Assembly: GCF_947242115.1 (NCBI RefSeq)
Contig: NC_074725.1
Span: 30,612,536-30,676,535 of the forward strand
Direction of reading: 5' to 3'
Source: Biomphalaria glabrata
Taxonomy: Eukaryota > Mollusca > Gastropoda > Planorbidae
Length of the DNA: 64,000 nt
The notes below the pieces were generated by a model. The model saw nothing but the letters and a program-made list of their open reading frames with translations. It searched no databases and was not told the origin of the DNA. A program made the position numbers and the translations under genes. Position 1 is the stretch's first letter. Each line of letters starts with the position of its first letter. This document shows, in pieces, positions 20,830 to 31,369 of the stretch.

Positions 20830-22280
20830 AAAGTAGTACTGATTAGTAGATCTTGATCTAGTGTCACTTAGTCATGCCAGTGTCACTAGATCTAGTCTAG
20901 ATTGACTCTAGATTAAATTAATCTACTAGTATTTTATTATAAGTTATAACTAGATTTAACTAAGATATTAAAGATTATATAATATTATAGATTTTACTCT
21001 TTTAGTTAACTTGAAAACGTGCAGACCGGTCTTTGATAAAATTAATAATATCAATGATATGGAGTTAGAATCTATACATAGACTAGATCCAGGGGCAGGA
21101 GCGGACAGCAAAGCTTCCCATCGAAGGACCCTTTTGAAGTGGCAGCACCGCGCTCTCTATCGCTATGGTAATCAGGTCGCAAGGTCATTACCGGCTAGAC
21201 TGTGTCGGTAGTATCATGTAATTGTTCGTGATAGATCTAGTCATGCCCTAATGACATGAAAACTCTGGACTGGGTGACAAAATCGGTCCGGGCATTTCTA
21301 TTTCATCCAGCCCATAAATAGTTACTAAATAGTTTTACTATATATGTTATATTTATATCACGGACATTCATTTACTATTCTAGATCTAGGTCTAATTAAG
21401 TCTAATTGTCCTCAATAAACTCAAACTCATTCTCAATCTGTAAAGTTTGATTAAATGTATCGATAGCTAATTTATTGTAATCTATACTATACTGTTACAG
21501 TATTATACTTACTATACTGACTCTACACATATTATAATTATAAAAATAATTATTATGAAATATAATTTATATGCATAGACTCATGATAGAGTCATAGAGT
21601 GTAGATCTATAGTTCTATACTCTATAGTCTATAGTGACTATAGAGTCATTATAGACTATCTGGTCAATTCTGGTCTAATAGAAATAGAGTGAATACATAC
21701 ATATTAATATATTAATGTTACATAATCATATAATAATGATAACATTAAAACATAGACTTCTAGCTAGACATACTTGACACAGTATTATGAGTATAAGTAA
21801 GTCACACTAGACTAGAGACTGACTAGTAAGTAGATCTAAGTATCATTACGGACATTACTAGATTAGTATACTTTATTAACTAGTAATTAAGTAATACTAC
21901 TTTTTTTTAATACTAGTACTAGTTAGTCATAAGTTATTTAATAAGTAGTGAGAAGTGATAATACTCTTAACTCAGTGACAAATTTGAGTGATACTAGAGT
22001 AATAGTGACTAGACAGACTGACTACGCCGGACTACGGGATACGCTCAGACAGACATTCACATTGACTTGACTCGAGACAGAGTGAGAGTCTGACTCTGAG
22101 AGTAGTCAGAGTGACTCAGAGTGCCTCTTTTGTAAGACTAAGACCAAAATACTATAAGTCCGCCCCTGCCTAGATCTATATCTCTACCTTTTGTACTAGA
22201 TATCTAGATCTATTCTAGTATATCGTCTAAATGTCTCTTATATTTGAATATAGAATCTAATTAAAATAACCTGATCCATT
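20830..22280. repeat. Large CTAG/AGTCTA-word AT-rich island
   Basis: It holds CTAGTC, TAGACT, AGATCT and TATAGT words throughout, with a small GC-richer insert at about 21070-21200 that has no recognised coding content. No exact tandem array was seen. Confidence 0.55.
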
Positions 22281-22446
22281 TGTCTCATTTGATCTATGAG
22301 TATGAAATAATGAACCTGACTTTTTTACTTTTTACTCTTCTTTTTTGAAATCGTAAAACTAAATTACCCAACATCTGTGTCACAGACCTATATATAGGTC
22401 TATGATCTGGGTATTAGAGATGGCAGCAGTGGCGTCACTAGGTCCA

Positions 22447-22567
22447 CGACAAGTCGTTCACAGACATTTCGTTCACTCGACTATTCGTTTACCCGACACT
22501 TCATTCACACGACAAATCGTTCACTGATAATTGGTTCACAGGCAAAATCGTTCACCAACAAATCGTC
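22447..22567. repeat. Degenerate tandem repeat, CGACAAATCGTTCAC-type
   Basis: About eight units of 14-16 bp share the core CGACAAnTCGTTCA. Units diverge by two to five bases. Confidence 0.75.
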
Positions 22568-22651
22568 CCTCTGCACAGTAACATATTGTTAATATTATAT
22601 TCCTAACACGTGTTTAATTTGTTTACATTAAAAGTACGTACAGATTGATAC

Positions 22652-22653
<2 letters not shown>

Positions 22654-22691
<38 letters not shown>
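22654..22691. repeat. (TA)n microsatellite
   Basis: An uninterrupted run of alternating T and A. Confidence 0.95.
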
Positions 22692-22694
<3 letters not shown>

Positions 22695-23045
22695 AAAATG
22701 TTTTGTTTTATTGCTAGAGATTAGAGTTCACATTGGCATTGTTTCCTACGATGATGACAAACTGCATCACTGGTTTAAGGTATGTTGATATGATTTCAGA
22801 AGTTTCATTTACTGTGTTGTTCGGTGCCAACAACATTATCTGTGTTCCATCAGCTTAACAATCAACGTAATAAACTACTACTGGGAATAGTTTCTCAGAA
22901 CCACGATTACTTGTATCTGTAGCGACTCCAAAACATCTAATGTATTGTTGGACACTAAGTTAGTATTTTTAGTTTATTTAGAGACGCACCATAATGGGCG
23001 GATTTTGAACGCGACTAGTGACACTAGAACTTAGTTGGGTTAGAG

Positions 23046-23247
23046 CAGGGGTTCTCAACCTGTGGGTCGCGACCCCCTTGGAGGTCGATTTACCATTTGC
23101 CAGGGGTCGCCTAAGACCATCGAAAATATGGATTAGTATTGTCTACTCTTCTATTGCTGTATGTGTGTGTGTGTGGGGGGGGGGGGTCGCGGCAGAGTGG
23201 GGGATTGTAAAAAGGGGTCGCCGAGTTTAAAAGGTTGAGAACCGCTG
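23046..23247 (+). mobile_element. SPIN-like hAT MITE (202 bp)
   Basis: The ends are CAGGGGTTCTCAACCTGTGG and 'AAGGTTGAGAACCGCTG'. The 8-bp duplication GGTTAGAG/GGCTAGAG lies at 23038-23045 and 23248-23255, fitting the nnnTAnnn target of Buster-type hATs. The terminal sequence closely resembles that remembered for the SPIN family. Other copies lie at 33050, 50625 and 63179. Confidence 0.88.
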
Positions 23248-23249
23248 GG

Positions 23250-23850
23250 CTAGAGGCTACTTGGAGACAGAAAATCAGTTGGGATACGATTTCATTAGGG
23301 TAGGACGTATTTTATCGACAGAGACATCAACTGTGGTCTTTTGTGGATTAAACCTTTATTTAAACTGTTCAACGGTGTTTGGACTCGTCTCTTAACTTGT
23401 TAAACGGATGTGCTTGTTTGCTTGTGAGTTAATCGCATTGAAATACACCCGCACAAGAAACCCAGGCAGTAATCTGTCGTAATCAGACAGGAAAAATTAA
23501 CTACAAGACAGATAGGCATTAATCAGAGTATCTTAACTCCTGCAGTACTTTTGCAACAGAATGAGAACCAATGACATTGTTTATAGGCCTAATTGGTTCT
23601 GTTTTTCTTGCACATGTAATGTTCTTAGCAATTACTTAACCTTCAAATATCTTCCGTAGTAGACTAGCAATACAGTCCAACGACTTATAAGACTGATGAT
23701 ATGTTACAGTGTAATGCTAATGTTGCTTATTTGCAGAAGCAGCTGACGCGAAAGAGTGTTTCGGTTGAAAACTAATTGTGACAGTTTCAGAAGAAACAAA
23801 TGTTCTTTTCATGTTCCCGCGATTTTCTCAGTCAACATGACGCTCTTATT
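23250..23850. other. Intergenic DNA, nothing recognised
   Basis: It has moderate GC and no exon or repeat signature that I can support. Confidence 0.4.
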
Positions 23851-23854
23851 ATTT

Positions 23855-24138
23855 TCATTAAATGAAAGCTGACATTGCCATTTTTTTTAATCGCGAGTAG
23901 GATTGACGTTTTCAATATTGAATGGCACCCCAAAATGACAATTTTGTCTATTTTTAAGGACGTTTTTATGATTTTCAGGATATTTTAATAATTTTAGGAG
24001 ATTTCCAGGAGCTCCTGGAAGATCAGGAGGCAGCGGAAACCCTGTTAAGTTAAAATGGTTTAATTTAATAATTTACACCTAGTGTTAGCGCGGGGCCCAC
24101 TGCGGCCGCATAGGTTGCAGTGCCCTAAGTCCGGCCTT
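23855..24138 (+). mobile_element. Truncated CAGGGCCGG-type hAT element (right part)
   Basis: It shares AATGAAAGCTGACATTGCC, 'TTTAATTTAATAATTTACACC' and the end 'GCATAGGTTGCAGTGCCCTA' with 31889-32569 and 52780-53453. The left terminus is missing. Confidence 0.8.
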
Positions 24139-24185
24139 GTATATAGGCCTACTGGTTTGCAACGGACACGTACGAATGACACACA

Positions 24186-24327
24186 CAGAGGCGCAGTGAA
24201 GGATGGAGGGGCAGGGGACTCCACACGCAGCCTATATTTCAATGTGATGTTCATGAAAAATGGGGGTGGGGTGGAGCGCCAATAAAGTACCTTGTCCAGG
24301 GCGCACGTTTTGCTTATTACGCCTCTG
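24186..24327. mobile_element. Short hAT-like MITE (142 bp) with CAGAGGCG termini
   Basis: The ends are CAGAGGCGCAGTGA and TTATTACGCCTCTG, imperfect inverted repeats. Flanks GACACACA (24178-24185) and GACAAACA (24328-24335) form an 8-bp duplication with one mismatch. Confidence 0.65.
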
Positions 24328-24339
24328 GACAAACAACAC

Positions 24340-25245
24340 ACTTAGCATCAAGTTGTGTACACCCAGCACCAAAATACTGATACTTAGTCTTCACTTGATC
24401 TGAACATCTTCTCTTTATTTTACAGCTAATACTAACGATAGCCGACATTTTATTTTAGTTTCATTTTGAGTTATAGAACCTTCATATCAGCTCTTGATGG
24501 CAAGTTGTCTACGATGATTCTCTATCTTGGTGCGTGTAATTACTTTGAATGTATATAAATTAAACTAATGACAACAATATCACAACATAAATGACCACAT
24601 AATGAATAATATAAAGTCAAACTCTCTAATTAAAACTAATATTTAATGTTCTAAATAGGGCATCGATGGCCACTTTAAAATAATGTAATAAATGTAATGA
24701 TAGATTGATGAAATGAATTGATAACTACAAACATATATTATGGATAACATAAAATTAATAACATAAGACAAGTGGCTTCAATACTATGTACTAATAGAAC
24801 TATGATATCTGTTAACATAATAAACAATAAAGACATTATCAACAATACAGCAATTAATCACCCATGCCAATCAGACCACCACGGCTACTCCATCCTCCAT
24901 GCACTGGACCCAGCGCCGCAGACTGCATCAGAGTTCAGTACCGCTGTCCATGTCATCTGATGTCAATCATTGTCTTGCTGACTACGCCACTGTCGCTAAC
25001 ATCTATTCTGTGTCTCTACACTTAGACTGCCACATGCTCAAGACTGCCATCCAGACTGACATCTACCGCCTTCGGACTGTGACTGACATTGACTCTAACT
25101 CTGACTACGAACTGCCTGTCACTCAGACTGTCACTAAGACTGTCACTCTAAATCTATCGCTAACAACTCGCTAAAGCGCCATTCAATTTATTCATATTCA
25201 ACTAACATCTAAAGCTAGATATATAAATAATAAAAACATTTCTTC
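24340..25245. other. Intergenic DNA, nothing recognised
   Basis: It includes a stretch (24880-25170) rich in ACTG(A/C)CAT words whose open frames look like composition effects rather than genes. Confidence 0.4.
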
Positions 25246-25249
25246 TTAC

Positions 25250-25665
25250 CCTGGTCCCTAAGAATTAGTTCCTACATGTTGTCTCTGGCAAACAACTCAC
25301 ACCTCTTGGAGCCAAGATCGCGAGCCAGCCTCGGCGACTTGCTCCCAATGTTTGTATGTGTCGTTCACCAGAAAACGCCTAGCACACGACACACGCCCCT
25401 GCTAACACTACATGACTGACCTAAACGCTCTCTCTATATAGGGGAGACCCTAACCCACGCCTAAACCAACGCTACTAAATCGTCCGTGTCTGTCCCATCC
25501 TACGGGTATTGAGTCGCCCTACCAGGTATAAATCTAAGTGTCACACTATTCCTACCCTTTGTCTGTACTCAATAGTCAAGTCTGTCGGTGAGCCGTGAAA
25601 GCACATTACAAAATAATTAACTTTGCTCACACACACACACATATATCTGTGACAGAAGTGTGACA
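25250..25665 (-). promoter_or_regulatory. Candidate minus-strand promoter and first exon, or a solo LTR
   Basis: This GC-richer patch in AT-rich surroundings has, on the minus strand, a TATA-like CCTATATAGAGAG at about 25445-25431 and then a potential exon ending in a good donor CCAGG|GTAAGA at 25250/25249. It could be the promoter and 5' UTR exon of the zinc-finger gene, whose first recognised acceptor is at 19207. The outer edge TGTCACACTTCTGTCACAG could instead be the start of a solo LTR fossil. Neither reading is proved. Confidence 0.3.
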
Positions 25666-25730
25666 CCTCCCCCAGGAGAAAACACCCAGGCACCAAGCTC
25701 AGAATGCCTTTCCTAGTGTTTATTTACTTA

Positions 25731-26110
25731 GACTTAGGTCCTCCCGCGCCGTTCGGCGAATTGGGCGGCAAGCTGTCTCCACAAAGATCTGTCACTGGCA
25801 ATGTATGAAGCCTCCTCCCACCTGGTGTCCACTGTTCTGAGGTCCTCCATGAAAGTGTGGCGCCAAGTTATACGAGGACGTCCCTGTTTGCGCTTTCCTC
25901 GTATTGGCCTCGATGTCATCGCAACTCTTGGTATGCGTAGATCATTTTGTCGGAGAACATATATATGTCCCGCAAACCTCATGCGACACTCTGTCACAAC
26001 CTCACCAATTGTTCGACTCCCAGTTCGGCATAGGATTTCCTTGTTTGAGACCCGATCTGTGTAACTGACTCCCAAAATCCGTCTCAGCCATTTTTGTTGA
26101 GCCACATTTA
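25731..26110 (-). mobile_element. LINE ORF2 C-terminal fragment
   Basis: A continuous frame reads RLNVAQQKWLRRILGVSYTD, RMRFAGHIYVLRQNDLRIPR, RGKRKQGRPRITWRHTFMED and SLWRQLAAQFAERRGRT, then stop. This is the post-RT tail common in snail LINEs. A closely similar copy lies at 51121-51497. The reading frame is intact but the element is 5'-truncated. Confidence 0.85.
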
Positions 26111-26214
26111 GTCTTTTCTCAATTTTGACAGATGACTTCAATGTCTCACATGCATATGTTCCTAGTGTTTATAGCGCCCCCCCCCCAAAAAAAAAAAGGT
26201 GCACTAAAGCCAGT

Positions 26215-26410
26215 AGAGGCATATAATTCTTATTCCACGTGCTCTGACGAATTCAAGTGCTCCTTCTTCCGTAGTGCCATTAGTGAATGGAACGAATTGC
26301 TTGAATAAGTCAAGAAAACCAAAAAACTTAGCATGCATGACTCAGGAGACACATGATATGCGTTAGACGTAATTATCTTCTCTTTTGAATTAACGTCTGT
26401 AATCTATAGC
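26215..26410 (+). mobile_element. LINE C-terminal and 3' UTR fragment
   Basis: The frame CSFFRSAISEWNELLE (compare LINE 'FFPRTIREWN') is followed by the shared tail 'GTAATTATCTTCTCTTTTGA' and ACGTCTGTAA. Confidence 0.7.
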
Positions 26411-26414
26411 CTAA

Positions 26415-27230
26415 TTTTTAGAAAAAGATAAATAATAAATAAGGGGCGTGAAGGTGAGAAATATTGGATGAGTACATAAAATATGGGCCTGGTCCTCGTA
26501 AAATAATTTTCTAATATTCGGTCTATTGTTTTTGTGAGACGCGAGAAAGTCCAGTAGAATCGCGTAGGATGAAACGCGTATCTTCGATCTTAAGTTGTTG
26601 CAGACCTCCTCTAACGAAAATGGCATTCACGTGTAACAGACCATGGCTGTATATCATGTAGATGTAAATAAATGTAGCCACAACATAACATAATGTCATT
26701 CACTTAATCATTGGCCTATAGGCCTACGAGTGCGTTGGGCATTGCAATCCTTTGTTTTGTAATCATAATATAATGGCAACGTCTTCGACTTCAATCAGAG
26801 ATACAGAATGTATGGATCTATGGAGCCATGGCGAAGGCCCTGAACACTAACAACGAAGTCGAAGCTGGTCGCTTATGGTCTGGAAGAAGATTAGGCTTAG
26901 GCCATACCTCCCTCCTCCGTTACATACGTGAGATTGTGCAGGTGACGAATACTCAAGACCCCATCTGACAAAGCACCAAACCTATTCTAGAGTCTATATC
27001 TAAAGCCTGTATCTCCATCAAGTATCACCTATATTAGTCCTATAAAATTCTTTATAAGCCAAAAAAAGTTAGAGCTGTTGACTGCATAACTAAGGAAACT
27101 CTCCTATTTGAAAGAAGAAGAAAAATTTCGCAATATTGCCAATATTTTAGATAAAATATCAACTCCATGTCATTTCCGGGATAGAAAGTAAACACATACT
27201 TCACATACTACATAGTCATCATAGTGACAT
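26415..27230. other. Intergenic DNA, nothing recognised
   Basis: Short open frames only, with no splice-bounded exon or family match. Confidence 0.4.
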
Positions 27231-28063
27231 ACTCACATAGTCAATGTCAATGCTATAGATCTAGATCTAGACTCTAGATTCTAGTAACTATAGCCATTAC
27301 GGTAATGCCATTACCTAGCTTTATTTATAGTAATAGTCTCTATAGACGGTATATAGACTATAGTAAGACGGTAAGTCAAAAGTTAGAGTAAATTACTGAG
27401 TAATACTAAACTAAAGTCTAGCTAATAAATCTTAGTCTTAGTATCTATTAAGTACTATTAAGTCTATTTAGACCTGTAGAGTGTAGTGAAGTGTAGACAG
27501 TCACAGTGTTAGTGTAGTGTAATTGTAAATAGACACTTAGACTCTAGATCTAGATCTATATACTATATAATTATAATCTATAATAGAAATAGTGTAGGTG
27601 TAGTAAATCATAAATGAGTTATCTTCTTTTCTGAAGTTCAGAACTGACTGAACTGAAGTAAGTTAGTAACGTCTGTTCTGTATCATTGACAAGTGACTTG
27701 AAGTGTATCACTCAGTGTGTTACAGTTACTAATTTTACCGTATATGTCATAATATGTGCATTTAGTCTTTAGTACTCTTTAGTTTTAGTATTACTACTGT
27801 ACCGTATAGAGTGTATATATCTAGCCACTATAATTATAATATATAATATAGTATAGTAATAGTATAGGTATACAGTATAATTACTGAGACGACTGAGTAT
27901 ACTATTGGGAGACATAAGGCTCATTAGCCTGATTAGGTCGTATATTATATTTTATATAGTCAATAGTCAATATAGTCAATAGTCAGTCACTATTACTTAC
28001 TTACATGTAACATTAGTATTAATTTTAATTATCATCTAATCACTAATCTAAATCTAGACTATA
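27230..28063. repeat. CTAG/AGATCT-word island, left of hAT insertion
   Basis: It shows the same word use as 19270-19845. It continues at 30243-30470 after the hAT element, so the element interrupts one island. Confidence 0.65.
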
Positions 28064-28071
28064 GTATATAA

Positions 28072-30234
28072 CAGGGGTGCACCGGATAGTACTTTTTGAT
28101 ATCCGACCGGAGCCGGATATGACCGGATAGTAAAATTTGATATTCGTCCGGGGCCGGAGCCGGATACCTAAGTGTCTTGTAAATATCTTGTATCACTGAA
28201 CATTTTACGAAACTGTTAAATAACATATCTATATTTGTTGGTTGTTTTTTTTTCTTTTATATACCTTATTGTTTTAAACTCTGTTACTGATTGATTTATT
28301 CAAACTTAACAGTATTTCTAAAAATCTGTATAGCATGAGTGTGTCTCTGTGTATGTACGATGCCACCCACTGTAAAGGATGTGTGTAGGAAGGTCAATGT
28401 AAATAATGTTAGTATATATTTAACTAGTTACTAATGTAAATCTCATAAGTAATGTACAATCTGCCTTGTATAGTGGTCGGATGTGTGTGTTCATGAATTT
28501 CAGACCATCAACTTGGTCAGATATACCTAATGAGCCTACACATGTAGCCCTAGTGTAGTGTGTATAGTTGTTTGTGTTAACCATCAAGCATTGTTTTTTC
28601 CTTGAGCATATGCACGCAATAGAGTTGGGTGTCAGTCAAAAAAGATAACACATTGGCATGGTCAGTCAAGCGTATAGATAAATTATACCCGTCCACTAGT
28701 TAGAGGTCAAGGGTTGTTGTTTTTTTACGCTCCAGCATATTGTTTCTTTGTTTGCTAGATCTAACTGCAGTACTATTATTCAATTTATTTTATGCGATTT
28801 TAAAATGTACTGTAAGGTTTTTCATTATTTATTAAGTCAAAAGAATTCAACAAAGAAATTAGCTTTCTTTCTAAATGTTTTAATACAAGGCACAAAAAAA
28901 TCAAGACACTTAACTGCAGGAGTAATATTCAAGTTAACACGTTAGAAAAATTATTTAACCGTAATATTTATTGACAGTATAATATCCTTTGTTAGCACGT
29001 TGTGTTTTTTCATTCTGGCTTATAAATGGTCAATGTCTATCAATAAATTGTGTGTCAAGGACCAAAGAAATAAAATAAAGAGTAGGGGGTGTTTAGCTCT
29101 CCATTTAAAAATATCCCTGGTCGTGTCTTCTACAAAATAATTAGTTACTGGCTTACTGGGCTATATAATCTCGCGGTTTGTGTTCTGTGTAGCTAAAGGT
29201 CACTCGTTTAGATGCATTTGATCTTTAGTCCAGCTTAATAATTGAGATTTATATTTCAAGTAACTCGGCATACTTGAAAAGGTGTGGCCTCTAGCCCAAC
29301 CATGTGATTAAGATTTTTCTCCAAATAAGCAAACTCTTTGTCCGGAACCCGTGTAGATGTTTGGCTTGAAGTCCAGTCCACCCCCCCCCAATTAAGATTA
29401 ACTACTAAGTAAACAAACATAGTTCCCTCGTGTGACCTCTAGAGAGTGCTTACGTCTATCGTATCTGACTTGGGGTCACCTGTCAATCAATGAACTCATT
29501 GTGATGAACAAAACAAATAAAAGGGGGATGGAGTTGTTCATCTGGAAATATACCTAGTTACCTTAGAGGTGTGGCTCTTGTAGTCCAGCCCCCCTAATAA
29601 AGATTAACTACTAAGTAAACAAACTTAGTTCCCTCGAAAGGTGTGACCTTTAGAGAGTGTCAATACGCTGACATTAAACCTACGTCCATCGTATTTACCT
29701 TGGGTCACCTACCTATAAAAAAAACTCAATGTGATGGACTAAACAAATAAAAGGGGTGGGAGTTGTTCATCTCTACCTCTGGAGATATACCCGCACAGCT
29801 AGACAGACGTCTGGTCAGCATGACGTAGTCAAGGAATGTAGCATTTTAACATGTTAACTAACCTACTCAAAGGTCAAGACAAATTGAAAAAAGTGCCAGC
29901 CATTGCAGCTCTGTATGTAAAGCGCATTAATGATGTAAAGTTTCATTTCTATTTAGTTATTAAGTTATTAACACGCCTTGTCTTTATAATAAATGATGTT
30001 TGGTGCATATTCATAATGGCTCTATTTTTAAGCACATTATTTTGTTTTAATATAAACATTAATACATTCTACAACAGACATTAATGGAACGAGGTCCACT
30101 TTATGCATATTAAATAGGTGTATTTTTTACTATCCGGTAGTGATATCCGACCGGAGCCGAATAGCACCGGATAGTAAAAAACGCCGGATATTCGGCAGAA
30201 GCCGGAGCCAGAGCGACTATCCGGTGCACCCCTA
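28072..30234 (+). mobile_element. 2.16-kb hAT-type element with CCGGATA subterminal repeats
   Basis: The ends CAGGGGTGCACCGGATAGT and ACTATCCGGTGCACCCCT are inverted repeats. The perfect 8-bp duplication GTATATAA lies at 28064-28071 and 30235-30242. Inside each end are several CCGGATA/GGAGCCGGATA motifs, likely transposase binding sites. No transposase was recognised; the open frames at 28748-28945 and 29851-30084 have no known motifs, so it looks non-autonomous. Two related blocks of about 250 bp (near 29290-29565 and 29566-29800) form an internal tandem duplication. Confidence 0.88.
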
Positions 30235-30242
30235 GTATATAA

Positions 30243-30480
30243 CTATACTATCTAGACTATAGAAATCTAGATCTATAATACTGTAACTATAATCTATTAT
30301 TATATAGTTAAAGTAAATATAATAAATAATTATATAAATAGAACTAGAAGATCTTCTATAAATTATAGTAGTATAAATATAATAATTAGATCTAATATTC
30401 TATAATTGTATAATATTAATATTGATTAAATTTCATGAGTCAAGCGATATATCTAGATCTAGTATAGAATGATAAGTATA
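30243..30480. repeat. CTAG/AGATCT-word island, right of hAT insertion
   Basis: TCTAGA and AGATCT words continue from the segment left of 28072. Confidence 0.55.
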
Positions 30481-30600
30481 ACTTTACATTGAGGGTCCTC
30501 TTTGCAGATTGTAATGTACCCTAGAGCTTCTCTTTTGCATAATCTGGTACTCTTGAGCTTCTCTTTTGCATATTCTGAAAACTGAAACTAAGTATAAATG

Positions 30601-30632
30601 CTTTAATTTTTTTTTTCTCTTAACCTCCACCA
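30601..30632 (+). promoter_or_regulatory. Probable splice acceptor in golgin-45 5' UTR
   Basis: A pyrimidine tract with CTCTTAACCTCCACCAG ends 33 nt before the start codon. It implies a non-coding upstream exon that I cannot place. Confidence 0.5.
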
Positions 30633-30665
30633 GTTTTTGCTTGCTTAGTTTTGAGCCATTGAGAA

Positions 30666-31369
30666 ATGTCATCACCAAAGCCTGCAACTCAGGGTAAAGA
30701 GACTGTTCTTCTTGTTCAAGCCAAGCCAAAATATAATTTTCAGAATGCTCGGAAATTGCCCAAGGAGGTCACGAAACCTGATGGTCTAAAAGAAAAGGTT
30801 AAAACTGTAAGTTTATCTGAACCTGAGAAACTTGAAATATTGCATAACCAGTTGTCCCAAGAGACAAGCAATGGTTTGTCAAAGTCCCAAGCTAGTCGTC
30901 CTGTTGCTGTTGTGGGTGCTTCAAGATCTCGTGTTGTCCAAGAGAAAAACACAGTAATCAAACCTGTGTCTAGTGTTGCATCATCCCTTGCTACTGTGTC
31001 TTTTAATTCAGCCTCTGCAAGGCAAAATAACTTACCAGTGCAAGAGAACGTTCCACAAATTTTAAGTAGTACATATTCATCTTCAAGCACTTTTCCTTTA
31101 GAGCTCACTCTGTCTGTGGCAGACACTAGCCCTCTAAAAGACACTCCCAAAAAGGCGCCAGAAATCGCTTCTGGGACAGATGTATCTGTCGGCGTATTTC
31201 CCCGAGCACTAAAATGTGAAGAGGATGGAAAGATTGCAGCACTAGAAAAAGAGAGGGATAAGCTGAAGAAAGACTTAGAAGTGCAGCTCCAGGTGAATTC
31301 TGAACTAAAGAGGCTCCTTGTCGCATCAGTGGGAGAAGATTTATTTCATCGGGTAGAAAAACTTTGCCA
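30666..31369 (+). CDS. BLZF1: BLZF1 coding exon 1
   Basis: It holds the start codon ATGTCATCACC and residues 1-234. The donor is TTTGCCA|GTAAGT; the open frame seems to run two codons on only because the intron begins GTAAG. It ends in phase 2. Confidence 0.93.

Noticed and set aside
22654-22691. The TA run as a possible regulatory element
   Set aside because: It is an ordinary microsatellite.
24772-25174. Plus-strand frames of 62 and 91 codons
   Set aside because: They are Thr/Asp-rich because of ACTGACAT-like words; no start, splice or homology support.
25621-25665. A firm solo-LTR call
   Set aside because: Only a TGTCAC-type edge is visible; a matching far end and target duplication were not found, so it is kept as an alternative only.
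28748-30084. Short frames inside the 2.16-kb hAT element as transposase exons
   Set aside because: None shows a zinc finger, catalytic or dimerisation motif of hAT transposases.
30740-31326. Minus-strand open frames opposite golgin-45 exon 1
   Set aside because: They are shadows of the plus-strand coding exon, which has clear homology and splice sites.
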